This document shows, piece after piece, positions 1-6,945 of a stretch of DNA of 17,783 nucleotides. The DNA lies in the NCBI GenBank assembly GCA_964568395.1, contig CAZMPN010000026.1:1-17783 (forward strand). Direction: 5' to 3'. Both the position numbers and the translations under genes were made by a program. This stretch comes from UBA6016 sp964568395 (lineage in GTDB: Bacteria; Campylobacterota; Campylobacteria; Campylobacterales; UBA6016). The notes beneath the pieces are model-generated. The model ran no database searches. It was not told where the DNA came from and saw only the letters and a program-made list of their open reading frames with translations. Each line of letters opens with the position of its first letter. Positions within the stretch are counted from its first letter, which is position 1.

Positions 1-861
1 TTTGCGAAGCTATTTATAGAAAGTGAGTATGCGGCTCCTGACGCACTCAGCCTTGTATACGGAGATGCCGACGTCGGAAACACCCTAGTTTCTAGCGACA
101 TACCTAGGGTTATTAGTTTTACCGGCTCCATGCAGGTCGGCAGGATAATTACGCAAAGCGCCGGAATAAAAAAGATATCTTTGGAGCTAGGCGGGAATGC
201 CGCAACGTATATTGATAACAGCGCCGATATCGAGCTTGCGGCTAAAAAATGCGCGATCGGGGCATTTGTAAATTCCGGGCAGGTGTGTATATCCTTGCAA
301 AGAATATATGCCCACAATAGCGTATACGACGCTTTTTGCGATGCCCTCAAAAGCGAGGTTTCAATGTTGAAGCTAGGCAATCCGCTTGACGAAGATACGT
401 TTCTTGGTCCGCTGGTAAATGAAGATGCGGCAGCAAGAGCCGAGAGCTGGGTGGCTTCCGCAAAGAACGAGGGCGCTAGAGTCGTCGTCGGCGGAAACAG
501 GAGCGGCAGGTATTTTGAGCCTACGGTAATGGCTGACGTTACCGATGAAATGAAGATAGTTTGCGAAGAGGTTTTTGCTCCTATCGTCTCGATCGTAAAG
601 GTAAATAGTTTTGACGAAGCCATAATCAAAATAAACAATTCGCCTTACGGTCTTCAGCATTCGGTATTTACGGACAGCAACTCGGTCGCTATGCGAGCCA
701 TAGACGAGCTGGATGCCGGAGGGGTTATAATCAACGATATCCCGACCCTTAGATTTGATATACAGCCGTACGGCGGCGTAAAAATGAGCGGAATAGGTAA
801 GGAGGGGCCTCTTTTTGCCATGGAGGAGTTTACGGAGATTAAATCCGTAGTTATGCTGTAG
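1..861 (+). CDS. NAD(P)-dependent aldehyde dehydrogenase (C-terminal part, 5' end outside window)
   Basis: The reading frame is open from base 1 to the TAG at 859-861 and gives 286 residues. This is about the last 60% of a usual 470-480 residue aldehyde dehydrogenase, so the start lies left of the window; the Met at base 130 is internal. Visible motifs are FTGS (residues 40-43, cofactor-binding region), ELGGN with the general-base Glu at residue 62, and GQVC with the catalytic Cys at residue 96. EEVFAPI follows further on, and the C-terminal part carries YGGVKMSGIGKEGP. These are the signatures of enzymes that oxidise an aldehyde to a carboxylate with NAD(P)+. The GQVCISLQR and GGVIINDIPT stretches resemble the lactaldehyde, phosphonoacetaldehyde and non-phosphorylating glyceraldehyde-3-phosphate dehydrogenase subgroup. 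Substrate cannot be read from the sequence. A cytoplasmic location is inferred. Confidence 0.93.
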   Translation, partial: FAKLFIESEYAAPDALSLVYGDADVGNTLVSSDIPRVISFTGSMQVGRIITQSAGIKKISLELGGNAATYIDNSADIELAAKKCAIGAFVNSGQVCISLQRIYAHNSVYDAFCDALKSEVSMLKLGNPLDEDTFLGPLVNEDAAARAESWVASAKNEGARVVVGGNRSGRYFEPTVMADVTDEMKIVCEEVFAPIVSIVKVNSFDEAIIKINNSPYGLQHSVFTDSNSVAMRAIDELDAGGVIINDIPTLRFDIQPYGGVKMSGIGKEGPLFAMEEFTEIKSVVML

Positions 862-877
862 GGAATTAATTTTGCTT
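862..877 (+). promoter_or_regulatory. Sigma-54 (RpoN) promoter, -24/-12 elements
   Basis: GGAATTAATTTTGCTT has the invariant GG (862-863) and GC (874-875) separated by exactly 10 bases. It carries the GGAA and TTTGCTT forms typical of flagellar sigma-54 promoters in Campylobacter and Helicobacter. Transcription should begin near base 887, leaving a leader of about 20 nt with the ribosome binding site before the ATG at 908. It starts directly after the stop codon of the aldehyde dehydrogenase gene. Confidence 0.75.
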
Positions 878-907
878 GTCGTATTGAATTTTGCAAAAGG
901 ATGAGAT

Positions 908-1360
908 ATGACGATTGACGGAGTGCAAAATTCGTACTATTCATATGGCGGCGCTTTATCTAATGCTCAAAAAAACTCCGATACGGAGTTTTCTCTTTCT
1001 AGCGGCGGCGAAGAAAAAAAGAGCAAAAGGGAAATAGAGGCCGAAAATAGAGCCAAAGAGATAAATGACTTTTTCGACAAAATGGATAAATACGGCAACG
1101 CTTTGACCTATGTCGTAAAATCAAACCTTGAAAAGATAAAGGAGCTCATCGAGAAGAAAAAAGAGGAGCTTAAAATGGCGGCCGGATTTTATAGCGAGCC
1201 GCCCCTGCCGCCGGAGAGGAAGGCGGAGCTTATGAAGGGGATAGAAAAAGCTCTGGATGAGTATAAAAAAGAGATAATGAAAGAGCTTGAGGAAAAAGCC
1301 AAGGTTGAAAAAGAGCAAAGACAACACGGCGTCTCGCTAAAAGATATTCTGACATCCTGA
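908..1360 (+). CDS. Uncharacterised Lys/Glu-rich protein, likely RpoN (flagellar) regulon member
   Basis: This 150-residue protein belongs to no family I recognise. The start is the ATG at 908, preceded by AAAAGGA six bases upstream; an ATG at 901 opens only a five-codon frame. The N-terminal 35 residues are rich in Ser, Gly, Asn and Tyr and look disordered. Residues about 37-90 and 103-140 are strongly charged, helix-forming and coiled-coil-like, separated by a Pro-rich break (SEPPLPPE, about 97-104). There is no Cys, no Trp, no signal peptide and no membrane segment. The sigma-54 promoter just upstream suggests control by the flagellar FlgS/FlgR-RpoN cascade known in Campylobacter. The composition would fit a flagellar chaperone, an accessory protein or a substrate of the flagellar export apparatus, but that is inference. 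Some small sigma-54-dependent genes of unknown function are known in C. jejuni; homology to them was not tested. Confidence 0.85.
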   Translation: MTIDGVQNSYYSYGGALSNAQKNSDTEFSLSSGGEEKKSKREIEAENRAKEINDFFDKMDKYGNALTYVVKSNLEKIKELIEKKKEELKMAAGFYSEPPLPPERKAELMKGIEKALDEYKKEIMKELEEKAKVEKEQRQHGVSLKDILTS

Positions 1361-1379
1361 TTTTGTAACCGCTTTTGGG

Positions 1380-1385
1380 TACAAT
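1380..1385 (+). promoter_or_regulatory. Candidate sigma-70 -10 element for glgA
   Basis: TACAAT lies 28 bases before the glgA ATG at 1414 and follows T-rich stretches, as is common for Campylobacter vegetative promoters, which lack a clear -35 box. A start near 1392 would give a leader of about 22 nt that includes the AAGG ribosome binding site. Confidence 0.4.
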
Positions 1386-1413
1386 AGAGCCAAACAGAAT
1401 AAGGCTTTATTTT

Positions 1414-2889
1414 ATGGGACTAAATATCCTTATTGTCGCATCGGAATGCGTACCTTTTGCTAAAACTGGCGGCCTGGCCGACGTGGTCGGCATACTTCCT
1501 AAATTTCTCAAAAAAATGGGGCATGACGTAATGGTTGTAATGCCTCGCTACTACCGCATAGACAAAACAAAACTCCAAGAGGTCAAAAGCGCAACGCCGC
1601 TAGGGGTGCCTATGGGCATTATCGGCGAGCAGTGGTGCGGCGTATACGAGGGGCGGCTGCCAAACTCTGATGTGCCGGTATATTTTTTGGAGCACGAGGT
1701 CTATTACGGCCGCGATGCGATATATAATAACGCAAGCGGCGAAGGTTTTCTGGATAACGACAACCGCTTTGTTTTTCTATCCCGCGCATCGATGCAGCTT
1801 GCAATGGCGATAGGTTTCAAGCCGGATGTCATCCATGCCAACGACTGGCATACCGCCGCCGTTCCGGTATTTTTAAATACGCTGTATAGACATATTCCGT
1901 TTTTTGCAAACTCCGCCAGCGTGCTTACAATCCATAATATGCAGTACCAAGGACAGTTTTATGAAGGGCTTATGGACGTCCTTGGGGTGGGTTGGGAACA
2001 TTTTAACTTCTTGGAGTTAGAGCAAAACGACTGCGTAAATCTCCTAAAAGGCGGCATATATCACTCCAATCTAATCAATACGGTAAGCAACGGCTACCGA
2101 AACGAGGTTATGACGAAAGAGTACGGGTATGGTCTAGAGGGCGTAATGCGCGACAGAGCCGCATTTTTTAGAGGAATACTAAACGGCATGGATTATGACG
2201 AATGGAATCCGTCCACGGATAAGTATTTGGTAAAAAATTACGACATAGGCGACATGGACGGTAAGTCGGAATGCAAGAGGGATGTCCAAAAAACAATGGG
2301 ATTGCCGCAGGATTCAAAAAAGCCGTTATTTGGCGTAGTGAGCCGTCTTGTCGATCAAAAGGGCGTGCATATTTTAGCGGAAGCTTTCGAGTGGATTATG
2401 GGGCTTGATATCCAGTTTGTAATGCTTGGCGAGGGAGATGCGTGGGCACATGAGTTTTTCCGTTCGATGGCCGCAAAATATCCGCAAAAATTCGCCGTAC
2501 AGATTGGATACGACAATGTTCTTGCGCACAAGATAGAAGCTGGAGCGGATTTCTTTGTTATGCCATCCATTTTCGAGCCGTGCGGACTAAATCAAATGTA
2601 CTCTCTTAGATACGGTACGCCTCCCGTAGTAAGGGCGACTGGCGGGCTCGACGATACGATAGAGAATTTCGATGAAAAGCACAAAAGCGGCACCGGGTTT
2701 AAATTTCATGATGTGACCGCAGCCGCTCTTTATAATACGATAGGCTGGGCTACGTATACGTTCTACAACGACAAGGAAGGGCTTGAAAAACTGAGGGAAA
2801 ATGGAATGAAAAAACGCTTTACGTGGGAGGAGTCGGCCAGAAAGTATGAAGAGTTGTATACTGACGCTATAAGATTAAAGAGAGGGTAG
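1414..2889 (+). CDS. glgA: Glycogen synthase (ADP-glucose type, GT5)
   Basis: This 491-residue cytoplasmic enzyme transfers glucose from ADP-glucose to the growing alpha-1,4-glucan in bacterial glycogen synthesis. The N-terminal catalytic lobe (GT5) begins with the ADP-glucose-binding KTGGLADVVG (Lys17). HANDWHT lies at 141-147. In the GT1-like C-terminal lobe, Arg311 and Lys316 of RLVDQKG match the phosphate-binding pair, and EPCGLNQ at 388-394 carries the conserved Glu388. Length is normal (about 475-500). The ATG at 1414 was chosen because AAGG sits nine bases upstream and the protein then begins with the family's usual MxxNILxVASE; a longer frame from a TTG at 1375 would start upstream of the likely -10 box. 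No other glycogen gene (glgB, glgC, glgP) is visible nearby. Confidence 0.95.
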   Translation: MGLNILIVASECVPFAKTGGLADVVGILPKFLKKMGHDVMVVMPRYYRIDKTKLQEVKSATPLGVPMGIIGEQWCGVYEGRLPNSDVPVYFLEHEVYYGRDAIYNNASGEGFLDNDNRFVFLSRASMQLAMAIGFKPDVIHANDWHTAAVPVFLNTLYRHIPFFANSASVLTIHNMQYQGQFYEGLMDVLGVGWEHFNFLELEQNDCVNLLKGGIYHSNLINTVSNGYRNEVMTKEYGYGLEGVMRDRAAFFRGILNGMDYDEWNPSTDKYLVKNYDIGDMDGKSECKRDVQKTMGLPQDSKKPLFGVVSRLVDQKGVHILAEAFEWIMGLDIQFVMLGEGDAWAHEFFRSMAAKYPQKFAVQIGYDNVLAHKIEAGADFFVMPSIFEPCGLNQMYSLRYGTPPVVRATGGLDDTIENFDEKHKSGTGFKFHDVTAAALYNTIGWATYTFYNDKEGLEKLRENGMKKRFTWEESARKYEELYTDAIRLKRG

Positions 2890-2908
2890 CCCTCTCTTAG
2901 TTGTTTTT
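2878..2908. terminator. Shared hairpin terminator between convergent glgA and amt
   Basis: A perfect 9-bp stem AAGAGAGGG (2878-2886) / CCCTCTCTT (2890-2898) encloses the three-base loop TAG, which is the glgA stop codon. The right arm overlaps the amt stop codon (2897-2899 on the minus strand). On the plus strand a T run (2904-2908) follows a few bases later, as in an intrinsic terminator. On the minus strand the T tract is poorer, so termination of amt may be weaker. Confidence 0.65.
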
Positions 2909-4072
2909 GATAAACTCCGGATAAGCCTCAAGACCGCATTCGTTTACGTCCAGCCCTTCATATTCGCTCTCTTCGTCAACTCTTAGACCCATTATCTTCT
3001 TGATGACAAAAAAGCATACAAACGATACGGCGAAAGTAAAGAAGCCTATGATGAAAATGGCTTTTAGTTGACCCATCATCGATACGCCGTCCTTGAATAT
3101 CGCCGCAGCGACGGTACCCCAGACGCCGCATACCAGATGCACCGAAAGCGCGCCGACAGGGTCGTCTATGTGTAGCTTATCAAAAAACGGAACCGCAAAT
3201 ACCACGAGCGCCCCGCCTATAGCCCCGACTACGATAGGAGCCCACAAAGAGACGTCCGGCGCCGCGGTGATGGCTACGAGTCCGCCTAATGCGCCGTTTA
3301 GAATCATCGTAATATCCAGTTTGCCGTATTTGTATTGCATCAAAGCCGCCGTTACTAGCGCCCCGGCCAGTCCTGCGGTATTTGTGTTCAGGATAACTTT
3401 TGCTACCAAATCCGCGCTATCGTGAGTTGAAATCATAAGAGCGCTGCCGCCGTTAAAACCAAACCAGCCGATCCAAAGCAGCATCGCGCCCAGGGTAACG
3501 AGCGGTATGTTTGACGCCGTCATCGCGCGCACTTTGCCGTCTTTTGTGTACTTGCCTTTTCTTGCGCCAAGAAGCAGTATGGCCGCAAGCGCCGCCCAGC
3601 CGCCTACCGAGTGGATGACCGTAGATCCGGCAAAATCGTTCAGCTCTTTCAGAAAGCCTCCGCCCCATGTCCATGAGCCTACAATCGGATAAATCGCTCC
3701 CGCCATGACAAACGCAAAAGCCATAAAAGGCCATATTTTTATACGTTCGGATACGGCGCCGCTGATAATCGAGACCGTTTTCGAGACAAAAGCGAGTTGA
3801 AAAAATATGATTGCGTATATGCTGTAGTTCGTTTGCTTCACGCCCCCGTCAAAAAGGCCGTTGCCGCCGAACATATAAGAGTATCCCCATAGCAGAAAAA
3901 CGGTAGACGTTACGGCGTACAGCATGACATTGCCGGTAAGCACCGTAACTACGTTTTTGCTTCTAACGAGGCCGGCTTCCAGCATCGCAAAACCTGGAGC
4001 CATCAGTATTATTAGCGTTGCGGAAAAGATGAGAAAAAGGGTGTTAAGTGCATAAACCATATCGACCGACAT
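2897..4072 (-). CDS. amt: Ammonium transporter (Amt/MEP/Rh family)
   Basis: This is a 391-residue integral inner-membrane protein that conducts ammonium/ammonia, normally as a trimer. About eleven hydrophobic segments can be seen from residue 8 to residue 358, followed by a short charged cytoplasmic tail, as in the family. The pore histidines are present: His154 in STVIHSVGG, with the conserved Asp146 just before it, and His312 in ALSVHLVCG. The N-terminal MAPGFAMLEAGLVRSKN is a standard Amt signature. The ATG at 4072 is supported by AAGAAGGA eight bases upstream. No signal sequence is evident. A PII protein gene (glnK), the usual partner of amt, is not adjacent; the neighbours are valS upstream and glgA convergent. 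Regulation may involve the palindrome and the sigma-54-like site in the 96-nt region upstream. Confidence 0.96.
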   Translation of the reverse strand: MSVDMVYALNTLFLIFSATLIILMAPGFAMLEAGLVRSKNVVTVLTGNVMLYAVTSTVFLLWGYSYMFGGNGLFDGGVKQTNYSIYAIIFFQLAFVSKTVSIISGAVSERIKIWPFMAFAFVMAGAIYPIVGSWTWGGGFLKELNDFAGSTVIHSVGGWAALAAILLLGARKGKYTKDGKVRAMTASNIPLVTLGAMLLWIGWFGFNGGSALMISTHDSADLVAKVILNTNTAGLAGALVTAALMQYKYGKLDITMILNGALGGLVAITAAPDVSLWAPIVVGAIGGALVVFAVPFFDKLHIDDPVGALSVHLVCGVWGTVAAAIFKDGVSMMGQLKAIFIIGFFTFAVSFVCFFVIKKIMGLRVDEESEYEGLDVNECGLEAYPEFIKNN

Positions 4073-4113
4073 TTATGTAGTCCTTCTTACAAAAATGAAA
4101 GAAGAATACTACT

Positions 4114-4127
4114 GCACTATTCGTTCC
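4114..4127 (-). promoter_or_regulatory. Possible sigma-54 promoter upstream of amt
   Basis: Read on the minus strand, GGAACGAATAGTGC has GG (4127-4126) and GC (4115-4114) exactly ten bases apart. The GGAACG half matches the epsilonproteobacterial -24 element, but the -12 half (GTGCAG) is a poor match to TTGCTT. It would start transcription near 4102, about 30 nt before the amt ATG. GG-N10-GC can easily occur by chance in a region this size, so this is tentative. Confidence 0.3.
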
Positions 4128-4132
4128 GGTTG

Positions 4133-4151
4133 GTGATTAAAAATTAATCAC
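4133..4151. repeat. Perfect palindrome upstream of amt, candidate operator
   Basis: GTGATTAAAAATTAATCAC consists of two perfect 8-bp arms around an AAA spacer. It lies about 60 bp upstream of the amt start, just beyond the sigma-54-like site and 17 bp after the valS stop. A non-coding perfect dyad of this kind is typical of a homodimeric regulator site. The half-site spacing does not fit the FNR consensus (TTGAT-N4-ATCAA), and I cannot name the regulator. An AT-rich RNA hairpin is the alternative. Confidence 0.5.
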
Positions 4152-4157
4152 ATGGCG

Positions 4158-4177
4158 GAAGGCTGCGGTTAGCCTTC
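4158..4177 (-). terminator. Possible weak terminator hairpin at the valS stop
   Basis: A 7-bp stem GAAGGCT / AGCCTTC with a six-base loop spans the valS stop codon (4169-4171). No T run follows directly on the minus strand; the nearest is the ATTTTTA in the centre of the palindrome at 4133-4151. It could attenuate read-through from valS into amt. Confidence 0.3.
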
Positions 4178-6769
4178 TAGCGATGATATCTCCGCAATAA
4201 CTTTTTCGAGCCTGTTTTTGAGTTCGTTCGCCGCTTTTGTATTTTCCTCTACAAGCTCTTTTGGCGCGTTTGCCATAAACTTCTCATTTTTAAGCATTCC
4301 GTCTAGCTTCGCAAGCTCTTTTTCGGTTTTCTCTTTTTGTTTTGCGAGTCTTGAGAGCAGCGCTTCTTTTGCTTCGCTTGTAATCTCTATGAAACTCTCA
4401 AGGTTTTCCGATACGTCCGCGGCGCAGTTGGCCGGTTTTTGCGATACGAACTCTATTGTTTCGCATTTTGCAAGGTTTGTTATGAATTTTTTTGCGCTAT
4501 CGTCTATCCGCTTATTCGGTTTTATGTAGGCTTTTTCTATTTTTTTGTTTGCCAAATCTATCGTAGCCTTCGCTCTCCTTACGCTTACTATAGCCTCTTT
4601 TATAAGCTCGAACCTCTCTATTATCTCGCTGTCTATGCGGGTATCGGCAGGGAAGCGGCTGATCATAATCGATTCGGACTCTCCGCCTAGCTCCTTATAC
4701 AGATACTCGGTAATAAAAGGCATAAACGGGTGCAGCAGCTTTAGCGACTCCATGAAGACTCCGCCTAGTTCGCCGACCGCTTCTTTTTCGGCTTTACTAA
4801 GCTCTATTCCGAAGTCGCAGAAGTCGTCCCAGAAATATCTGTATACGCTAATCGCCGCATCGCTAAATCTGTAAGAGTCAAGCTGTTCCCTTATCTGCGC
4901 CGTCGCTTCGGCCATTTTTGCCGCCATATATCTACCAAGCTCGGTTTTTGGCCGGTTTTTGGTTATGTCTATCGGCTCTACGCCGTTCATCGTAAGGTAT
5001 TTTGCGGCGTTAAACAGTTTGTTCGTAAAGTTTCTAGCCTGTACGAACTTTTCTTCGGATAGCCTTATGTCTCTTCCGGCTACCGCCAGCATCGCGAGCG
5101 CGAAGCGTAGGCTATCGGCGCTATATCTCTCTACTATATCGATAGGGTCTATGACGTTGCCTTTGGATTTGCTCATCTTTTGGCCGTGTTCGTCCCTTAC
5201 TAGGGCGTGCAGATATACGTCTTTAAACGGAAGCTTTCCGAGGAACTGCTCACCCATCATCATCATTCTGGCAACCCAGAAGAATAGAATATCAAAGCCT
5301 GTTATCAGAAGCGAGTTCGGATAGAAATTGGCCATATCCGACGGGCTTACTTTCGGATCGTTTTCGTTTCCCCATCCAAGCGTGCTGAAAGGCCAAAGGG
5401 CGGAACTAAACCAGGTATCGAGTACGTCCGCGTCTTGCCTTATGTGCGCGCTGCCGCATTTTGGGCACTCTTTGAATTCGCCTTCTTCTCCGCCCCACTC
5501 GTAGCCGCAATCGTCGCAGTACATTACCGGGATTCTGTGTCCCCACCAAAGCTGTCTGGATATGCACCAATCCCTAAGCTCTCTCATCCAAGCGTCGTAG
5601 TTGTTTTTCCACTGTTTTGGGATAAATTCCGTCTCGCCGTTATTCGCTTTCTCTATCGCTTTTGCCGCCGCCTCTTTTTTTACGAACCACTGTTTTGATA
5701 TGTAAGGCTCGACTATGTTGCCGCATCTATAACATCTGCCGACTTGGTTTACGTGTTTTTCTATTTTTTCGATAAAGCCTTCGATTTCAAGCTTTTCTAC
5801 TATTTTGTTCCTTGCCTCAAGCCTTTCGTAGCCTTCGAATTCCCCGCAGTGGGAGTTCAGTATTCCTTTTTCGTCGAATATGGTCAAAAACTCCAGATCG
5901 TGTCTTTTGCCTACTTCGTAGTCGTTCGTATCGTGTGCCGGAGTTACCTTGACGACGCCCGTACCAAACTCCATATCTACGTGCTCGTCGGCTATTATTT
6001 TGACTTTCCTGCCTATTAGCGGTAGCGTGAGGGATTTGCCTATATGCGCCTTGTATCTTTCGTCGTTCGGATTTACCATTACCGCAGTATCGCCGAAATA
6101 GGTCTCCGGTCTTGTGGTGGCAACCACGAGATACTCGTTCGAATTTTCGAAGAAGTATCTTATATGATATAGACTGCCATCATTCTCGGCGTGGTCTACT
6201 TCGATATCGGAGAGAGCGCCGTCGTGCGTACACCAGTTGATCATGTAGTTGTCTCGTACGATCAGCCCGTCTTCGTATAGCTTCAAAAACGCTTTTTTGA
6301 CCGCGCTTTTCAGTCCCTCGTCCATGGTAAAGCGCTCTCTCGACCATGCCGGACTTACGCCTATACGTCTCATCTGGCCGACTATCGTACCGCCGCTATA
6401 GGCCTTCCACTCCCATACCCTTTCAAGGAATTTTTCCCTGCCTATATCTTCTTTTTTGATACCGTCTTTTAAAAGCTGTTTTTCTACGACATTCTGCGTC
6501 GCTATCCCGGCGTGGTCGGTTCCTGGCTGCCAAAGCGTACGGTAGCCGTCCATTCTTTTGTACCTGACCATTATGTCGCTAAGCGTATGGTTTAGTGCAT
6601 GCCCTATGTGAAGAGAGCCGGTTACGTTTGGAGGCGGGAGCATGATGGCGAAGTTTTTGCCGGTTTCCTGGATGGCTTTGTTGCCGTCCAGTTCGAAATA
6701 TCCGCTCTTTTCCCAATTTTTATAACATTTTTCTTCAAAGTCTTTAGGCAAATACTCAGTCAGCGCCAT
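4169..6769 (-). CDS. valS: Valyl-tRNA synthetase
   Basis: This 866-residue cytoplasmic class I synthetase charges tRNA-Val with valine. The Rossmann catalytic core shows the HIGH motif at residues 54-57 (PPPNVTGSLHIGH) and KMSKS at 531-535. The inserted CP1 editing domain, which hydrolyses mischarged Thr-tRNA, shows TTRPETYFGDTAV and GTGVVKVTPAHD. Cysteine pairs CYRC (346-349), C418/C421 and C435/C438 look like zinc-binding sites. DVLDTWFSSALWP lies in the core, and the anticodon-binding domain is followed by a charged C-terminal coiled-coil arm (about 800-866). The ATG at 6769 was chosen because AGGAAA lies upstream at normal spacing and MALTEYLPKDFE matches the usual N-terminus; an in-frame TTG at 6811 would add 14 unconserved residues. 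The gene is divergent from fliW and upstream of amt. Confidence 0.97.
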   Translation of the reverse strand: MALTEYLPKDFEEKCYKNWEKSGYFELDGNKAIQETGKNFAIMLPPPNVTGSLHIGHALNHTLSDIMVRYKRMDGYRTLWQPGTDHAGIATQNVVEKQLLKDGIKKEDIGREKFLERVWEWKAYSGGTIVGQMRRIGVSPAWSRERFTMDEGLKSAVKKAFLKLYEDGLIVRDNYMINWCTHDGALSDIEVDHAENDGSLYHIRYFFENSNEYLVVATTRPETYFGDTAVMVNPNDERYKAHIGKSLTLPLIGRKVKIIADEHVDMEFGTGVVKVTPAHDTNDYEVGKRHDLEFLTIFDEKGILNSHCGEFEGYERLEARNKIVEKLEIEGFIEKIEKHVNQVGRCYRCGNIVEPYISKQWFVKKEAAAKAIEKANNGETEFIPKQWKNNYDAWMRELRDWCISRQLWWGHRIPVMYCDDCGYEWGGEEGEFKECPKCGSAHIRQDADVLDTWFSSALWPFSTLGWGNENDPKVSPSDMANFYPNSLLITGFDILFFWVARMMMMGEQFLGKLPFKDVYLHALVRDEHGQKMSKSKGNVIDPIDIVERYSADSLRFALAMLAVAGRDIRLSEEKFVQARNFTNKLFNAAKYLTMNGVEPIDITKNRPKTELGRYMAAKMAEATAQIREQLDSYRFSDAAISVYRYFWDDFCDFGIELSKAEKEAVGELGGVFMESLKLLHPFMPFITEYLYKELGGESESIMISRFPADTRIDSEIIERFELIKEAIVSVRRAKATIDLANKKIEKAYIKPNKRIDDSAKKFITNLAKCETIEFVSQKPANCAADVSENLESFIEITSEAKEALLSRLAKQKEKTEKELAKLDGMLKNEKFMANAPKELVEENTKAANELKNRLEKVIAEISSLEG

Positions 6770-6801
6770 TTTGTTTCCTACGTTCTTAAAATTTAAAGCG
6801 A

Positions 6802-6810
6802 ATTTTATCA
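6802..6810 (-). promoter_or_regulatory. Candidate extended -10 promoter for valS
   Basis: On the minus strand TGATAAAAT gives an extended -10 (TGn followed by TAAAAT) about 33 bases before the valS ATG. A 7-bp inverted repeat (TAAAATT 6787-6793 / AATTTTA 6801-6807) overlaps it and could be regulatory or just AT-rich chance. A second possible -10, TATAAC, lies at 6861-6866. Confidence 0.4.
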
Positions 6811-6833
6811 AAAAGCGACTGATTTACTTGCTT

Positions 6834-6849
6834 TGGCACGATTTTCGCT
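6834..6849 (+). promoter_or_regulatory. Possible sigma-54 promoter upstream of fliW
   Basis: TGGCACGATTTTCGCT matches the general bacterial sigma-54 consensus TGGCACG-N4-TTGCW with one mismatch (TCGC for TTGC), and GG (6835-6836) and GC (6847-6848) are exactly ten bases apart. It would start transcription near 6860, giving a leader of about 86 nt to the fliW ATG. Since fliW is a flagellar gene, RpoN control is plausible, but a good sigma-70 -10 lies closer. Confidence 0.4.
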
Positions 6850-6890
6850 TTTAATTTGTCGTTATAGTTTAAGCTATGTTTAATAGGCAT

Positions 6891-6899
6891 TGTTATACT
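6891..6899 (+). promoter_or_regulatory. Candidate sigma-70 extended -10 for fliW
   Basis: TGTTATACT provides a TGn plus TATACT extended -10, about 47 bases before the fliW ATG, preceded by T-rich tracts. It would give a leader of about 40 nt. Confidence 0.45.
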
Positions 6900-6945
6900 T
6901 TTAAAATAGCTATGTCGTATTAAATATCAAATAAAGGGAGACAGA

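Noticed and set aside
1375..1413. Upstream TTG extension of glgA
   Set aside because: It would begin before the likely -10 box, adds 13 unconserved residues, and the ATG at 1414 has AAGG at good distance.
4133..4151. FNR/CRP-type site reading of the amt palindrome
   Set aside because: The TGAT and ATCA halves are nine bases apart, not the four (TTGAT-N4-ATCAA) or six (TGTGA-N6-TCACA) expected, so the regulator is left unnamed.
6770..6811. Upstream TTG extension of valS by 14 residues
   Set aside because: The extra residues are not typical of the family, and AGGAAA sits correctly before the ATG at 6769.
6930..6945. CsrA binding site over the fliW ribosome binding site
   Set aside because: The purine-rich AAAGGGAGA resembles a GGA motif, but no hairpin-presented second site is visible, and it is equally a plain Shine-Dalgarno sequence.
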